Shown here piece after piece: positions 16,204 through 25,155 of a DNA stretch of 38,096 nucleotides. Position 1 is the first letter of the stretch. Each line of letters begins with the position of its first letter. The notes beneath the pieces are model-generated. The model did not search any database and had not been told where the DNA came from. It saw only the letters and a list, made by a program, of their open reading frames with translations. The translations under genes were made by a program, and so were the position numbers. Location of the stretch: NCBI GenBank assembly GCA_043776635.1, contig JAYVRA010000010.1, positions 1 through 38,096 of the forward strand. The letters are read 5' to 3'. Source of the stretch: JANMEX01 sp043776635 (lineage in GTDB: Bacteria; Pseudomonadota; Alphaproteobacteria; Rhizobiales; Rhizobiaceae).

Positions 16204-16974
16204 ATGAACCACCACCCGACCTCCACACCGCAATTTTATCTAACTGCGCCGCAACCCTGCCCTTATTTGAAAGGGCGGGTTGAGCGCAAGGTTTTTACGC
16301 ATCTTATTGGCAATCGCGCTGCCGATCTCAACGACCTTTTGACTCAAGGCGGATTTCGTCGTTCGCAAAATATCGCCTACCGCCCTGCCTGCGAGACATG
16401 TCGCTCCTGTGTCTCCATCCGTGTGTTGGCGCAAGAGTTTCATCGCACCGACAGCATGGAGCGCATCTGGCGGCGAAATACTGATCTTATCGCTAAGGAG
16501 TACAAGGCCGAGCCGTCGAGCGAGCAATTTTCGCTATTCCGCAAATACCTCGATGCCCGCCATGGCGATGGCGGCATGGCAGATATGTCAGTGATGGATT
16601 ACGCGATGATGGTGGAAGACACCCATGCACGAACCAGAATTGTCGAATATCGCAAGCGCGGACCCGATAGTTTTATGACTGGAACGGGCGTCGGCGATCT
16701 CATGGCGGTATCACTTACGGATACGATGGGTGACGGGCTTTCGATGGTCTATGCGTTTTACGATCCGGAAATCGAGAAGCGCTCACTCGGTACTTATATG
16801 ATATTGGATCATATTGAGCGGGCACGGCTTTCCGGCCAGCCGCATCTTTATCTTGGCTATTGGGTGGCGGGCTCTGCTAAGATGGACTACAAAACGCGCT
16901 TCTTTCCGCAAGAGCATTTGGGACCTGCGGGCTGGCAATGCCACAGCCCCAACGCCAAGCGCCCTGCGCTATAA
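16204..16974 (+). CDS. bpt: Aspartate/glutamate leucyltransferase (leucyl/arginyl-tRNA-protein transferase, Bpt type)
   Basis: A 256-residue enzyme of the ATE1-like fold that transfers an amino acid from tRNA to the N-terminus of proteins starting with Asp or Glu, marking them for ClpS/ClpAP degradation (N-degron pathway). Conserved segments are the N-terminal PCPYLKGRVERKVFTHL, GFRRSQNIAYRPACETCRSC with its conserved cysteines, and the GNAT-like end LGYWVAGSAKMDYKTRF. The family is hallmark alphaproteobacterial. GGCGAG precedes ATG 16204. In relatives it lies next to the RDD gene; here the kup-kdp block separates them. Confidence 0.93.
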   Translation: MNHHPTSTPQFYLTAPQPCPYLKGRVERKVFTHLIGNRAADLNDLLTQGGFRRSQNIAYRPACETCRSCVSIRVLAQEFHRTDSMERIWRRNTDLIAKEYKAEPSSEQFSLFRKYLDARHGDGGMADMSVMDYAMMVEDTHARTRIVEYRKRGPDSFMTGTGVGDLMAVSLTDTMGDGLSMVYAFYDPEIEKRSLGTYMILDHIERARLSGQPHLYLGYWVAGSAKMDYKTRFFPQEHLGPAGWQCHSPNAKRPAL

Positions 16975-16989
16975 ACCGGAGTTTTTAAT

Positions 16990-17868
16990 TTGCAAATTGG
17001 CGCTGCTGAACGCAGAAAAGGCCTGTCCTTGGGTATGCTCGGCGGTTTGGCAGTAAGCTTTGATATTCCGCTTGTGCGGCTTGCTGATGGCGACATCTGG
17101 AGCGTTCAGTTATTGCGCTCGCTTTGCGTGCTCCTCGTTACCACTTTAGTATGGCTCGCAGCCTATGCCTTAACCCGAAAAAAATTGGTTATGATTCCCG
17201 GGTGGGACGGGCTGGTGGTTACAACTCTTTATGGCGTGTCATCCGTGTTTTTCTTCGCTGCTGTTTATGCTACGCCGACGGCAAATCTCGTTTTCATTCT
17301 CGCTTTTAACCCGATGTTCAGCGCTCTTTTGGGCTGGGCGTTTTTTGGAGAAAAGCCAAAGCTTGCAACTTTTTTTGCTATGATCATCATGACCATCGGC
17401 GTGTTCATTATCGTGCAGGAGGGCCTGTCCGGAGGTCATATTTGGGGCGATATTGCTGCAATATTGGCGACCGTCACGATTTCGCTTTCAATTACCATTT
17501 CCCGTGCGAGCGGCAAGGATATGGGTTTCACTGGCCTGATTAGCGCGGCTGTGCCAGCCATGGTCGCGCTGTGGTTTGTTGTCGGCCAAGGCGGTATTCA
17601 TGCCAACGCGCCCGTATGGATTTTATTAAATGGCACGTTTGTGACCACAACGGCATTCTTCTGCCTGTCGCTGGCACCCAAATTTGTGTCCGGTCCGCAA
17701 GTGGCAATGTTTTACTTGCTGGAGACTATTCTTGCGCCGATCTGGGTGTGGATGATTTTCAAGGAAGTGCCGACAAACCAAGCGCTAGCAGGCGGGAGTA
17801 TATTGCTCACGGCGCTGGTAGCGCACACGGCTTGGGAATTAAATGAAGACAGGAAACAGAGCAGTTGA
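16990..17868 (+). CDS. DMT superfamily (EamA) transporter
   Basis: A 292-residue protein with about ten hydrophobic segments in two EamA repeats (first half to about residue 140, second from about 150). LVFILAFNPMFSALLGWAFFGEKP at the end of the first repeat and MFYLLETILAPIWVWMIFKEVP at the end of the second are the characteristic paired motifs. Substrate unknown; relatives export amino acids or other metabolites. The start is TTG 16990, with GGAG at 16978-16981. It begins 15 bp after bpt and is probably co-transcribed with it. Confidence 0.87.
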   Translation: MQIGAAERRKGLSLGMLGGLAVSFDIPLVRLADGDIWSVQLLRSLCVLLVTTLVWLAAYALTRKKLVMIPGWDGLVVTTLYGVSSVFFFAAVYATPTANLVFILAFNPMFSALLGWAFFGEKPKLATFFAMIIMTIGVFIIVQEGLSGGHIWGDIAAILATVTISLSITISRASGKDMGFTGLISAAVPAMVALWFVVGQGGIHANAPVWILLNGTFVTTTAFFCLSLAPKFVSGPQVAMFYLLETILAPIWVWMIFKEVPTNQALAGGSILLTALVAHTAWELNEDRKQSS

Positions 17869-17906
17869 GCCTTGAACTCACGCCGGTGAATTGCAATAGT
17901 CGCTCT

Positions 17907-18071
17907 ATCTGGTGTCTCATGCAAATGGGGAGAATCGGGAATCCGGTGTTAATCCGGAACGTGCCCAACGCTGTGAAGGGGACGGTTATTTTTGGGGTTT
18001 AGCCCCGGCCACTGAAGTAATTCGGGAAGGCTGAATAACCGGATGAACCGAAGTCAGAAGACCGGCCAGAT
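17907..18071 (+). ncRNA. Cobalamin (adenosylcobalamin) riboswitch
   Basis: The region carries the landmark elements of the B12 aptamer in order: a closing stem P1 (ATCTGG 17907-17912 with CCAGAT 18066-18071), GGTG near the 5' end, GGGAATCCGGTG and AATCCGG in the core, TGTGAAGGGGA, and the B12 box AAGTCAGAAGACCGGCC at 18051-18067. It precedes bluB directly. By family, bound cobalamin turns the downstream gene off, so bluB would be expressed when B12 is scarce. Confidence 0.95.
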
Positions 18072-18084
18072 GTGACCTGCTTTT

Positions 18085-18119
18085 CGCGCATGGACAGCGC
18101 GACGGGCGTCGCTTTTGTT
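18085..18119 (+). terminator. Candidate riboswitch expression platform (terminator / antiterminator)
   Basis: GCGAC (18099-18103) pairs with GTCGC (18108-18112) across a GGGC loop and is followed by TTTTGTT, a short intrinsic terminator just before bluB. An alternative hairpin, CGCGC (18085-18089) with GCGCG (18097-18101), uses overlapping bases, so the two cannot form together. This is the arrangement expected for transcriptional control. A translational mechanism cannot be excluded. Confidence 0.5.
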
Positions 18120-18130
18120 CGGGAAAAACC

Positions 18131-18811
18131 ATGTTCAGTCCACACCTTATTGCCGCCGCACCATTCAACGCCGTTGACCGCGCTGCCGTCTATCGTGCCA
18201 TCGAAACACGCCGTGATGTGCGCGACCAGTTTGCCGACCGACCCATCGAAGACGATGTTTTGCAACGGCTGTTGCAGGCAGCGCACCACGCACCATCTGT
18301 CGGCTTTATGCAGCCGTGGGATTTTATAATCATCCGCGAGCAGGAACGGCGCAACCAAGTTTGGCAGGTGTTTTCTAAGGCCAATGACGAGGCGGCAGGT
18401 ATGTTTTCAGGTGAGAGGCAGACAACTTACAAGTCGTTGAAACTTGAGGGTATCCGCAAAGCACCAGTCAATATTTGCGTGACGTGCGATCGTAGCCGTG
18501 GCGGCGCGGTGATTTTGGGCAAGACACATAACCCGATGATGGATCTATATTCAGCCGTTTGCGCTGTGCAAAATCTGTGGCTCGCGGCGCGGGCGGAAGG
18601 CATTGGTGTTGGCTGGGTCAGCATCTTTCACGATGCCGAAATGCGGGCGCTTTTGAACCTGCCGGACAGGCTCGAAATCATCGCCTATTTGTGCATTGGT
18701 TATGTGGACGAACTTTATGCCGGGCCGGAACTTCAGGTGAAATCTTGGCGGCAAAAACTGCCGCTGGCATCGCTCATTCATCAGGAAATGTGGGAGGACC
18801 GGGATGTTTAA
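18131..18811 (+). CDS. bluB: 5,6-dimethylbenzimidazole synthase BluB
   Basis: A 226-residue flavin-destructase of the nitroreductase fold that cleaves reduced FMN with O2 to make 5,6-dimethylbenzimidazole, the lower ligand of B12. Family motifs are ETRRDVRDQF, HHAPSVGFMQPWDF, and GVGWVSIF. D29 and S164 fall where the key Asp and Ser of Sinorhizobium meliloti BluB (D32 and S167) are expected. A GGGA element precedes ATG 18131. It is the only gene directly behind the riboswitch and no other cob genes are adjacent, so it looks like a monocistronic member of a scattered B12 regulon. Confidence 0.95.
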   Translation: MFSPHLIAAAPFNAVDRAAVYRAIETRRDVRDQFADRPIEDDVLQRLLQAAHHAPSVGFMQPWDFIIIREQERRNQVWQVFSKANDEAAGMFSGERQTTYKSLKLEGIRKAPVNICVTCDRSRGGAVILGKTHNPMMDLYSAVCAVQNLWLAARAEGIGVGWVSIFHDAEMRALLNLPDRLEIIAYLCIGYVDELYAGPELQVKSWRQKLPLASLIHQEMWEDRDV

Positions 18812-18957
18812 AGGACTGCACTTCGGGACACAGTTAACACTATTAATGTCGCGACCCCAAAATTTGATTTATGACTTGGACATCAATCAAACAGTCTACA
18901 GCGGCTTAAACTGCTATGTGTTTGTGAATAAACAATTTTATAATCTTCAATTTGCAA

Positions 18958-18986
18958 TTGACTTTTTTCCTAAAGAAATCGACAAT
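18958..18986 (+). promoter_or_regulatory. Possible sigma-70 promoter for the heme peroxidase gene
   Basis: TTGACT (18958-18963), a 17-bp spacer and GACAAT (18981-18986) lie 49 bp before the peroxidase ATG in AT-rich DNA (18812-19034) with no supportable gene. The -35 is a good match and the -10 moderate. A second TATAAT at 18939-18944 has no clear -35. Confidence 0.35.
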
Positions 18987-19034
18987 CTATAGGGGCGCAT
19001 CGAAAATTCTCAACACTATTAATGAGGTTCTCAG

Positions 19035-20720
19035 ATGGCAAATTCTAATCATGGCTTTGTACGCGGCGCACAACTATCACGCCAATCCCGTTTGTTTGAA
19101 GGCAGATTTGGACGCATGTTCAGATCGACGCCTGAATTTGATTTGGATATAAATGATCCAGATATACTGAAACAATTGGAAAAACTCTCTGAGGACGTTA
19201 CAGCCAAACCTGAGGCTGATGGCCCAACTCATGAAACCAAAATTGATGGTGAAGAGAACAATAATATCGAGGCCGGATATACATATCTCGGACAATTTAT
19301 AGATCATGATCTGACATTCGATCCGGCAAGCTCGCTACAAAGACTGAATGATCCAGAGGCGCTAACTGACTTTAGAACACCACGCTTTGATCTCGATAGC
19401 ATTTACGGACGCGGACCAGATGATCAACCCTATATGTACGATATGGGACAGGGCAAAGGCCGGAAATTTCGATTGGGCGGCAATATTGGTGTGCCCGAAG
19501 GTTCCAGTCACCTTGATACCGGGGCGGTTGATCATCTTCGTGTCGAAAATGACTCCGGCCCATCACGGGCAATTATCGGCGATAAACGAAATGATGAAAA
19601 TGTTATCGTTGCTCAAATTCATACGATATTCTTACGATTCCACAATCGGATGGCTGACAATCACCCGGGGTGGTCATTTGAGGAGGTGCAACAGGCTGTT
19701 CGTTGGCATTATCAATGGGTTGTGCTTCGTGATTATTTAGTCAAAATTGTTGGAAAGAAGCTGGTCTGGGAGATTTTACCTCATTTGGCGTCGGTAGATG
19801 GGAATATTCATGTCAATACGCCCAAATTACAATTCTACAAATGGGAACATGATCCCTATATTCCGACCGAATTTTCAGTGGCGGCGTTCAGGTTCGGACA
19901 CTCAATGGTTCGCCCTGTCTATCGTCTCAATAGAGAGTTTGAAAATTTGGACGCGGACCCGATTAAGGAACAAGACCATCAAGGTAAGATATCAGCGGGA
20001 ATAGGAAGGCGGATGCTTTTCGATATGTCCAAGCCGAAGGAGCATCTTGGCTTAAACGGATTTGACAAAATCCAAAAAGGTTGGGCTATTGAATGGGATT
20101 TGTTTTTTAAAATGAAGAGTTCCGGTCGCGATCTTACCAAAGGCCGTACACAACCGTCTTATAAGGTCGATACTTCATTAGTGAATCCCTTAGCCAATCT
20201 ACCGGAAATGAAAGGCCGGACACCAAATAATAGACGTCTGGCATTCCTGAATATTATGCGTGGTTTTAGTATGAGACTTCCAAGTGGCGAGGACGTTGCT
20301 CGTACGATGTCTATTGAGCCCCTCGAAGAAAAATGGCTGAAAATAGGAAAAGCGGAATCGGACGAGAGCTGGAATAGCGCCATAAATTTAGGTAGTTATC
20401 ACGTCAATGGCAAACCAATTTTCAAAATTGACCTTAAAACTAAAGACGCCAATGGTAAGCCGGTGCTGGGCGGCCGAACTCCATTATGGATTTACATTCT
20501 TGCCGAAGGTGCAAAAAACTCACTAGAGGGCGTTGCTCACGCCATGGGTCCGGTCGGAGGACGTATCATCGCGGAAACATTTATTGGAATGATATTAGGG
20601 GATACACATTCATATTTGAAACTCAATCCACTGTGGGTTCCAAACGTCGAAATGGGCGGCGAAGACTTCAATTTCGCTCGCTTTATTCAGTTTGCAATGG
20701 GTGACAAAGTTACCGGATAA
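19035..20720 (+). CDS. Animal-type heme peroxidase (peroxidase-cyclooxygenase superfamily, bacterial)
   Basis: A 561-residue protein of the family that includes myeloperoxidase. The distal site is GQFIDHDLTF with D90/H91; R185 and E188 in DKRNDENVIVAQIHT match the catalytic Arg and heme-linking Glu; the proximal ligand is H289 in FRFGHSMVRP. TPRFDLDSIYG resembles the calcium loop. D90 and E188 are the two residues that form ester bonds to heme in mammalian enzymes, while the Met that makes the sulfonium link in myeloperoxidase is Asn here. No signal peptide is visible. It would oxidise halides or organic substrates with H2O2; the true substrate is unknown. Codon use and DNA are AT-richer than both neighbours, suggesting transfer. 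Confidence 0.92.
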   Translation: MANSNHGFVRGAQLSRQSRLFEGRFGRMFRSTPEFDLDINDPDILKQLEKLSEDVTAKPEADGPTHETKIDGEENNNIEAGYTYLGQFIDHDLTFDPASSLQRLNDPEALTDFRTPRFDLDSIYGRGPDDQPYMYDMGQGKGRKFRLGGNIGVPEGSSHLDTGAVDHLRVENDSGPSRAIIGDKRNDENVIVAQIHTIFLRFHNRMADNHPGWSFEEVQQAVRWHYQWVVLRDYLVKIVGKKLVWEILPHLASVDGNIHVNTPKLQFYKWEHDPYIPTEFSVAAFRFGHSMVRPVYRLNREFENLDADPIKEQDHQGKISAGIGRRMLFDMSKPKEHLGLNGFDKIQKGWAIEWDLFFKMKSSGRDLTKGRTQPSYKVDTSLVNPLANLPEMKGRTPNNRRLAFLNIMRGFSMRLPSGEDVARTMSIEPLEEKWLKIGKAESDESWNSAINLGSYHVNGKPIFKIDLKTKDANGKPVLGGRTPLWIYILAEGAKNSLEGVAHAMGPVGGRIIAETFIGMILGDTHSYLKLNPLWVPNVEMGGEDFNFARFIQFAMGDKVTG

Positions 20721-20750
20721 TCGCGCTCATGAAGCAAAGCAGAGCTGTAT

Positions 20751-20773
20751 GACCGAGGCCTTTAGCCCCGGTC
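20751..20773. terminator. Weak hairpin between convergent peroxidase and efflux genes
   Basis: GACCGAGGC (20751-20759) and GCCCCGGTC (20765-20773) form a stem with one mismatch and a 5-nt loop in the 60-bp gap between stop codons. No T-run follows on either strand, so it may only stabilise transcript ends. Confidence 0.3.
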
Positions 20774-20780
20774 ACGGTCA

Positions 20781-23700
20781 CTATTCCGCTGCGATTTGAC
20801 CCGTCGCAAAGCCTGCATCATTGCTTGCAGTCATGCCATGGCCCGCTGTTACGTGGCCGATTTGCACTTCGTCCGATTTGTTCGGATTGAGCAGTTTGCG
20901 GATGAGCCAGCTTGTGCCGCGTGCGATGTCATCCATGATTGTGTAGACCGCCGGCACGAACAGTAGCGATAGTACAGTCGATACGAGCAGGCCACCAATC
21001 ACCGCAATCGCCATCGGTGCGCGGAATTCGCCTCCGTCGCCGAATGCCAAGGCAGCGGGCAACATGCCTGCCGACATGGCAATGGTTGTCATCACAATAG
21101 GCCGCGCCCGCTTGGCGCCAGAGTCAAGTATAGCCGCGTTGCGGGTCATACCGTACTTCACGCGCTCGACAGCGAAATCGACCAGCATGATGGCATTCTT
21201 TGTGACGATACCCATTAGCATCAAAATACCAATGACAACGGGCATCGAGATGGCTTGGCCGGTAATATACAGCGCAGCGACCACACCGCCGATTGCCAAC
21301 GGCAATGACAGCAGAATTGTAAATGCGTGGAAAATCGAGCCGAACAGCAGGATCAACACCACGAACACCAGCGTGATACCCATGGACATGGCGGATGCAA
21401 AGCCGACAAACACTTCGCCCATCACTTCGGCGTCGCCAGTTTCTTGGATTCGCACCGTTGATGGCAGCGCCTTTGTGGCGGGAAGTTCGTGGATGATCTG
21501 AAGGCCTTCACCGATTTCGGCCTTGCCCGCCATATCCGCACCAATGACGACGCGGCGTTCGCGATTGAAGCGATCAATAACTGACGGCCCCTGCCCGAAG
21601 CGCAATGTTGCCAGTGATGACAGTGGCACAACAAAGCCTTTAGCTGTTGGCACCGGCAGAGCAGCCAACGTGTCGATATCAGCACGGGCATCCAGTGGAA
21701 CGCGGACGCGGATAGGAATTTGGCGATCGCCAACTGTGTATTTCGCCAAGTTCTCATCAATGTCACCCATCGTGGCAACACGCAGAGTTTCAGAAATTGA
21801 GGCGGTTGTCAGGCCAAGCTCAGCAAGACGTGCTTCATTTGGTTCAACAATGATCTCCGGGCGATCCAGAGCGGCATTGGAAGTGATGGCCAGATATTTA
21901 CCGGTTCCTGCCATCTCACTTTGAATTTTGCGGGCATTATCCGATAATGCCTGCGGGTCCGACCCCATCACGCCAAGTTCGAGTGCGCGGGCGCCGCGAT
22001 CATTGAGGAAATAGGCTTTCATATCCGGAATTTTTGCCAGCTTATCCAAGATCATAGGCTCAAGCTCTTTTTGCTTGATATCGCGAAGGGATTTGTGAAA
22101 CAGCTCGACAATCATCGTTGCGCGACGCGGTTCAGTTTCACCCTTTGGCGAAACGCCGCCGATGACATACACGCTCTTGACCTCTTTTAGCTCCTGCACA
22201 GCCCTTACTGCCTGATCAGTGATTGTGCGGGTTTCCTCCAGTTTGGAACCTGGCGGCAATTCGATGCTGGTGATAACGCGGGCCACATCGACCTTTGGAA
22301 TGAAACCCGATGGCAACAGCCCGACAGCCTTGATTGAACCCGCAAAGAAAAGGACACCAACAATCAGCGTCACCCAGCGAAAGCGGACACAAAACTTCAA
22401 CAGGCTCAAATAGGCGCGCATGATGAAGCCATCGTTTTCGGCGTGGTTTTTTGGAACGCGCAGCATATAAGCGGCCATCATCGGCGTTATCAATCGGGCG
22501 ACAAGCAGGGAGAAGAACACTGCCACAGCAACTGTCACGCCGAACTGTTTGAAATATTGCCCTGCGACACCGCTCATGAACGACACGGGTGTGAAAATCG
22601 CGATAATCGTAATGGAAATGGCGATAACAGCCATGCCGATTTCATCAGCCGCTTCCATCGCCGCACGGTATGGCGTTTTGCCCATGTGGATATGACGCAC
22701 GATGTTTTCGATTTCGACGATGGCATCATCGACCAAAACGCCGACAACCAGCGTGATGCCCAGCAATGAAACAAGATTCAGCGAGAAGCCAATCTGGTGA
22801 ATGACCCAGAAAGTAGGGATGGCGGAAAGTGGCAAAGCTGTCGCCGAAATCAGCGTGGCGCGCCAATCACGCAGGAACAGGAACACCACGATAACGGACA
22901 GCAACGCGCCTTCGACGAGCGAGCTCATCGCGGCTTCAAAATTGCCCCGAGTGTAGCTCACATTATCATCGACATTAGTAAAGTTGATCTCAGGATGGGA
23001 CTTTGCCATGTCTTTAATGGCAACTTCCACCTTGTCGGCGACGCTTACATCGCTCTCGCCCTTGGCTCGGAAAATAGAGAAGGCGACGACGGTCTGGCCA
23101 TTGTTTGTTGCAAAACTTTTCGGATCGCCCCAGCTGTCTTGGACTGTCGCGATGTCTGAAAGCCGAACGGTGCGGCCGCCGCCAATTGGAATTTCCGTAG
23201 CGGCCAAATCATCAATCGTGCGCGAGCCGCCAAGTGTCCTGATGGCTTGCTCACGGTCGCCAATATCGCCGCGTCCGCCGGTCAAATCCGCGTTCATGCC
23301 GCGCAAGGATTGGTTAACTGTTGCGGCCGTAATGCCCAGCGCCATCATTCGTTGTGGATCAAGACTAACGCTGACTTCGCGCTTCACGCCACCGTTACGA
23401 TCGACACGGCCAACGCCTTTTACGCCTTGCAGCTTGCGAATAACTGTATTGTCCACAAACCATGAAAGCTCTTCTATGGTCATTTGCGGCGCCGTTACGG
23501 CGTAGGTCTGGATTGACTGCCCCTCGATATCAATTGAGTTAATAATCGGCTGGCTGGCGGTGGCGGGCAAGGATGAGCGAATGCGCTCAATTGCGTCCTT
23601 CACATCGCTGACAGCTTTCTGCGTTTGCACCTCAAGGCGGAATTCGATGGCAGTAACAGACCGGCCTTCGTTAACCGTCGAGATAATGTTTTTGACGCCT

Positions 23701-23924
23701 GTTATGTTTGCCACCGCATCTTCAACTGTCTTGGTAACTTGCGTTTCAAGTTCAGTCGGCGCAACGCCGGGGTCGACTACGGTTACCGAGACGAGGGGAA
23801 TATCGATGAGCGGAAAGCGCGTCACCGGCAGCTTCATGAAGCTGAATACGCCGAGCGCGACCAGCACCACAAAAAGCAGTACTGAGGGCATGGGATTGCG
23901 TATTGACCAAGCGGAAAAATTCAT
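20781..23924 (-). CDS. RND multidrug efflux permease (AcrB/HAE1-like)
   Basis: A 1047-residue inner-membrane proton-driven pump of a tripartite efflux system. There is one N-terminal helix (about 12-30), a large periplasmic porter domain, a bundle of helices from about 335, a second porter domain, and a second bundle from about 860. The proton-relay aspartates are in LVVGVLVDDAIVEIENI in TM4; GPSVIDRFNRERRV and SVIVVFLFLRDWRATLI are typical. It is shorter and less like AcrB than MexF/MdtBC-type proteins, so substrate range cannot be predicted. The start overlaps the adaptor gene by 4 bp (ATGA). No outer-membrane channel gene is present, so it presumably uses a TolC encoded elsewhere. Confidence 0.94.
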   Translation of the reverse strand: MNFSAWSIRNPMPSVLLFVVLVALGVFSFMKLPVTRFPLIDIPLVSVTVVDPGVAPTELETQVTKTVEDAVANITGVKNIISTVNEGRSVTAIEFRLEVQTQKAVSDVKDAIERIRSSLPATASQPIINSIDIEGQSIQTYAVTAPQMTIEELSWFVDNTVIRKLQGVKGVGRVDRNGGVKREVSVSLDPQRMMALGITAATVNQSLRGMNADLTGGRGDIGDREQAIRTLGGSRTIDDLAATEIPIGGGRTVRLSDIATVQDSWGDPKSFATNNGQTVVAFSIFRAKGESDVSVADKVEVAIKDMAKSHPEINFTNVDDNVSYTRGNFEAAMSSLVEGALLSVIVVFLFLRDWRATLISATALPLSAIPTFWVIHQIGFSLNLVSLLGITLVVGVLVDDAIVEIENIVRHIHMGKTPYRAAMEAADEIGMAVIAISITIIAIFTPVSFMSGVAGQYFKQFGVTVAVAVFFSLLVARLITPMMAAYMLRVPKNHAENDGFIMRAYLSLLKFCVRFRWVTLIVGVLFFAGSIKAVGLLPSGFIPKVDVARVITSIELPPGSKLEETRTITDQAVRAVQELKEVKSVYVIGGVSPKGETEPRRATMIVELFHKSLRDIKQKELEPMILDKLAKIPDMKAYFLNDRGARALELGVMGSDPQALSDNARKIQSEMAGTGKYLAITSNAALDRPEIIVEPNEARLAELGLTTASISETLRVATMGDIDENLAKYTVGDRQIPIRVRVPLDARADIDTLAALPVPTAKGFVVPLSSLATLRFGQGPSVIDRFNRERRVVIGADMAGKAEIGEGLQIIHELPATKALPSTVRIQETGDAEVMGEVFVGFASAMSMGITLVFVVLILLFGSIFHAFTILLSLPLAIGGVVAALYITGQAISMPVVIGILMLMGIVTKNAIMLVDFAVERVKYGMTRNAAILDSGAKRARPIVMTTIAMSAGMLPAALAFGDGGEFRAPMAIAVIGGLLVSTVLSLLFVPAVYTIMDDIARGTSWLIRKLLNPNKSDEVQIGHVTAGHGMTASNDAGFATGQIAAE

Positions 23925-25129
23925 TTCAATGCTCCTGTCGGTTCGACGGCGGGAACGGCGGTGACATGATCGCCATTGGTAATGAAGGTCCCGGCGCGCT
24001 CAACAACATCCTCGCCAGCCACTGCGCCTTCAAGAATTTCCACGTATTTGCCGGCACGGATGCCCAATTTTACTTTACGGGTTTCGACAAGACCGTCTTT
24101 GACAATTTGCAGGAATGCGTCTTTGGAGACATAAACCAACCCTGATGCGGGAACGGAGAGCGCTTCGCGGTTGGCAATTTGAATATCAACATTTGCGAAA
24201 GCACCCGGGCGAATGCGCGGGTCAGCGTCCAGTTCGACGCGCACTTTGCCAAGGCGCGTGGCTGCGTCAATTTCCGGATCGACGCGCCGGACTTTGCCAT
24301 TGATCGGTTCGGCCAGCCCTGAAAGGTTCAAAATTGCGGGCATATCGACTGCTATGCGCGGCAACGCATTTTCAGCAACGTCAGCCACCGCTTCATATTT
24401 ACCATCACGAGCGATGCGGAACAATGGCCCTGCCCCGCCCGAAACTACCGCGCCGAGTTGGGCATTACGGGCCAAAATCAAGCCATCCGCAGGTGCTTTC
24501 ACTTCGGCTTTGGAAATCCGCAGTTCGACTTCTTTTCGCTGCGCGACGACCAGCCCGCCTTGGGCCTTTGCCGCCTCAAGCCCTTGTTGTGCAGTGTTCA
24601 ATTTTGCTTTGGCACTATCATAAGCATTCGTTGCCGTGTCACGCGATGCTGAGGTGGTAACGCCGGATTTAGCCAGCGAAACGGCCCGCTCATATTGGTC
24701 TTTGGCTTGTTTAACGCCCACTTGCGCATCCAAAATCTGTGCCTCAGCTTGCGCAACCGAAGCTGCATTTTGCGCCTGCTGTGCCACGTTCTGTACCAGT
24801 TGCGTTTCCAGGCCCGATGTATCCAACCGCGCCAGCACAGCGCCGGCTTTTACAACATCGCCCACGTCTGCAGATAATTCAGTCACTAACAATCCCGCAA
24901 CATCTGTGCCAACAGATACTTCTTCTACCGGCTTGACGCTGCCGTTAACCACTAGACGCTCGTTCATCATGCGCTTGATGACGGCTGACACAGTTACCAT
25001 CGGCGGCTTAATTTGCTCAACAACGCCATCTTCAGCGCTTGCGAAAGGCAGAGCGGAGAATGAGCCCAACGTGAGAGCAACGGACAGAAGCAATGATTTT
25101 TTTGCGGGGGACTTGAACTTGATGAACAT
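23921..25129 (-). CDS. RND efflux periplasmic adaptor (membrane fusion protein)
   Basis: A 402-residue HlyD/AcrA-type adaptor linking the permease to an outer-membrane channel. A signal peptide-like N-terminus (KKSLLLSVALTLGSFSALPFASA) is followed by a lipoyl half-motif (VGTDVAGLLVTELSADVGDVV), an Ala/Gln-rich coiled-coil hairpin at about residues 110-205, the second lipoyl half (VKAPADGLILARNAQLGAVV), and a beta-barrel and membrane-proximal domain. There is no lipobox Cys, so it is likely anchored by its N-terminal segment or soluble. It lies 26 bp after the tetR stop, and the operon order is tetR - adaptor - permease. Confidence 0.93.
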   Translation of the reverse strand: MFIKFKSPAKKSLLLSVALTLGSFSALPFASAEDGVVEQIKPPMVTVSAVIKRMMNERLVVNGSVKPVEEVSVGTDVAGLLVTELSADVGDVVKAGAVLARLDTSGLETQLVQNVAQQAQNAASVAQAEAQILDAQVGVKQAKDQYERAVSLAKSGVTTSASRDTATNAYDSAKAKLNTAQQGLEAAKAQGGLVVAQRKEVELRISKAEVKAPADGLILARNAQLGAVVSGGAGPLFRIARDGKYEAVADVAENALPRIAVDMPAILNLSGLAEPINGKVRRVDPEIDAATRLGKVRVELDADPRIRPGAFANVDIQIANREALSVPASGLVYVSKDAFLQIVKDGLVETRKVKLGIRAGKYVEILEGAVAGEDVVERAGTFITNGDHVTAVPAVEPTGALK

Positions 25130-25155
25130 GGGGCGGTGTCCGTTCTTTCGAGATG

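Noticed and set aside
18804..18992. Open frame starting inside the bluB stop region, 62 codons
   Set aside because: AT-rich intergenic sequence, no domain, weak start and low-complexity translation; more likely promoter DNA of the peroxidase gene.
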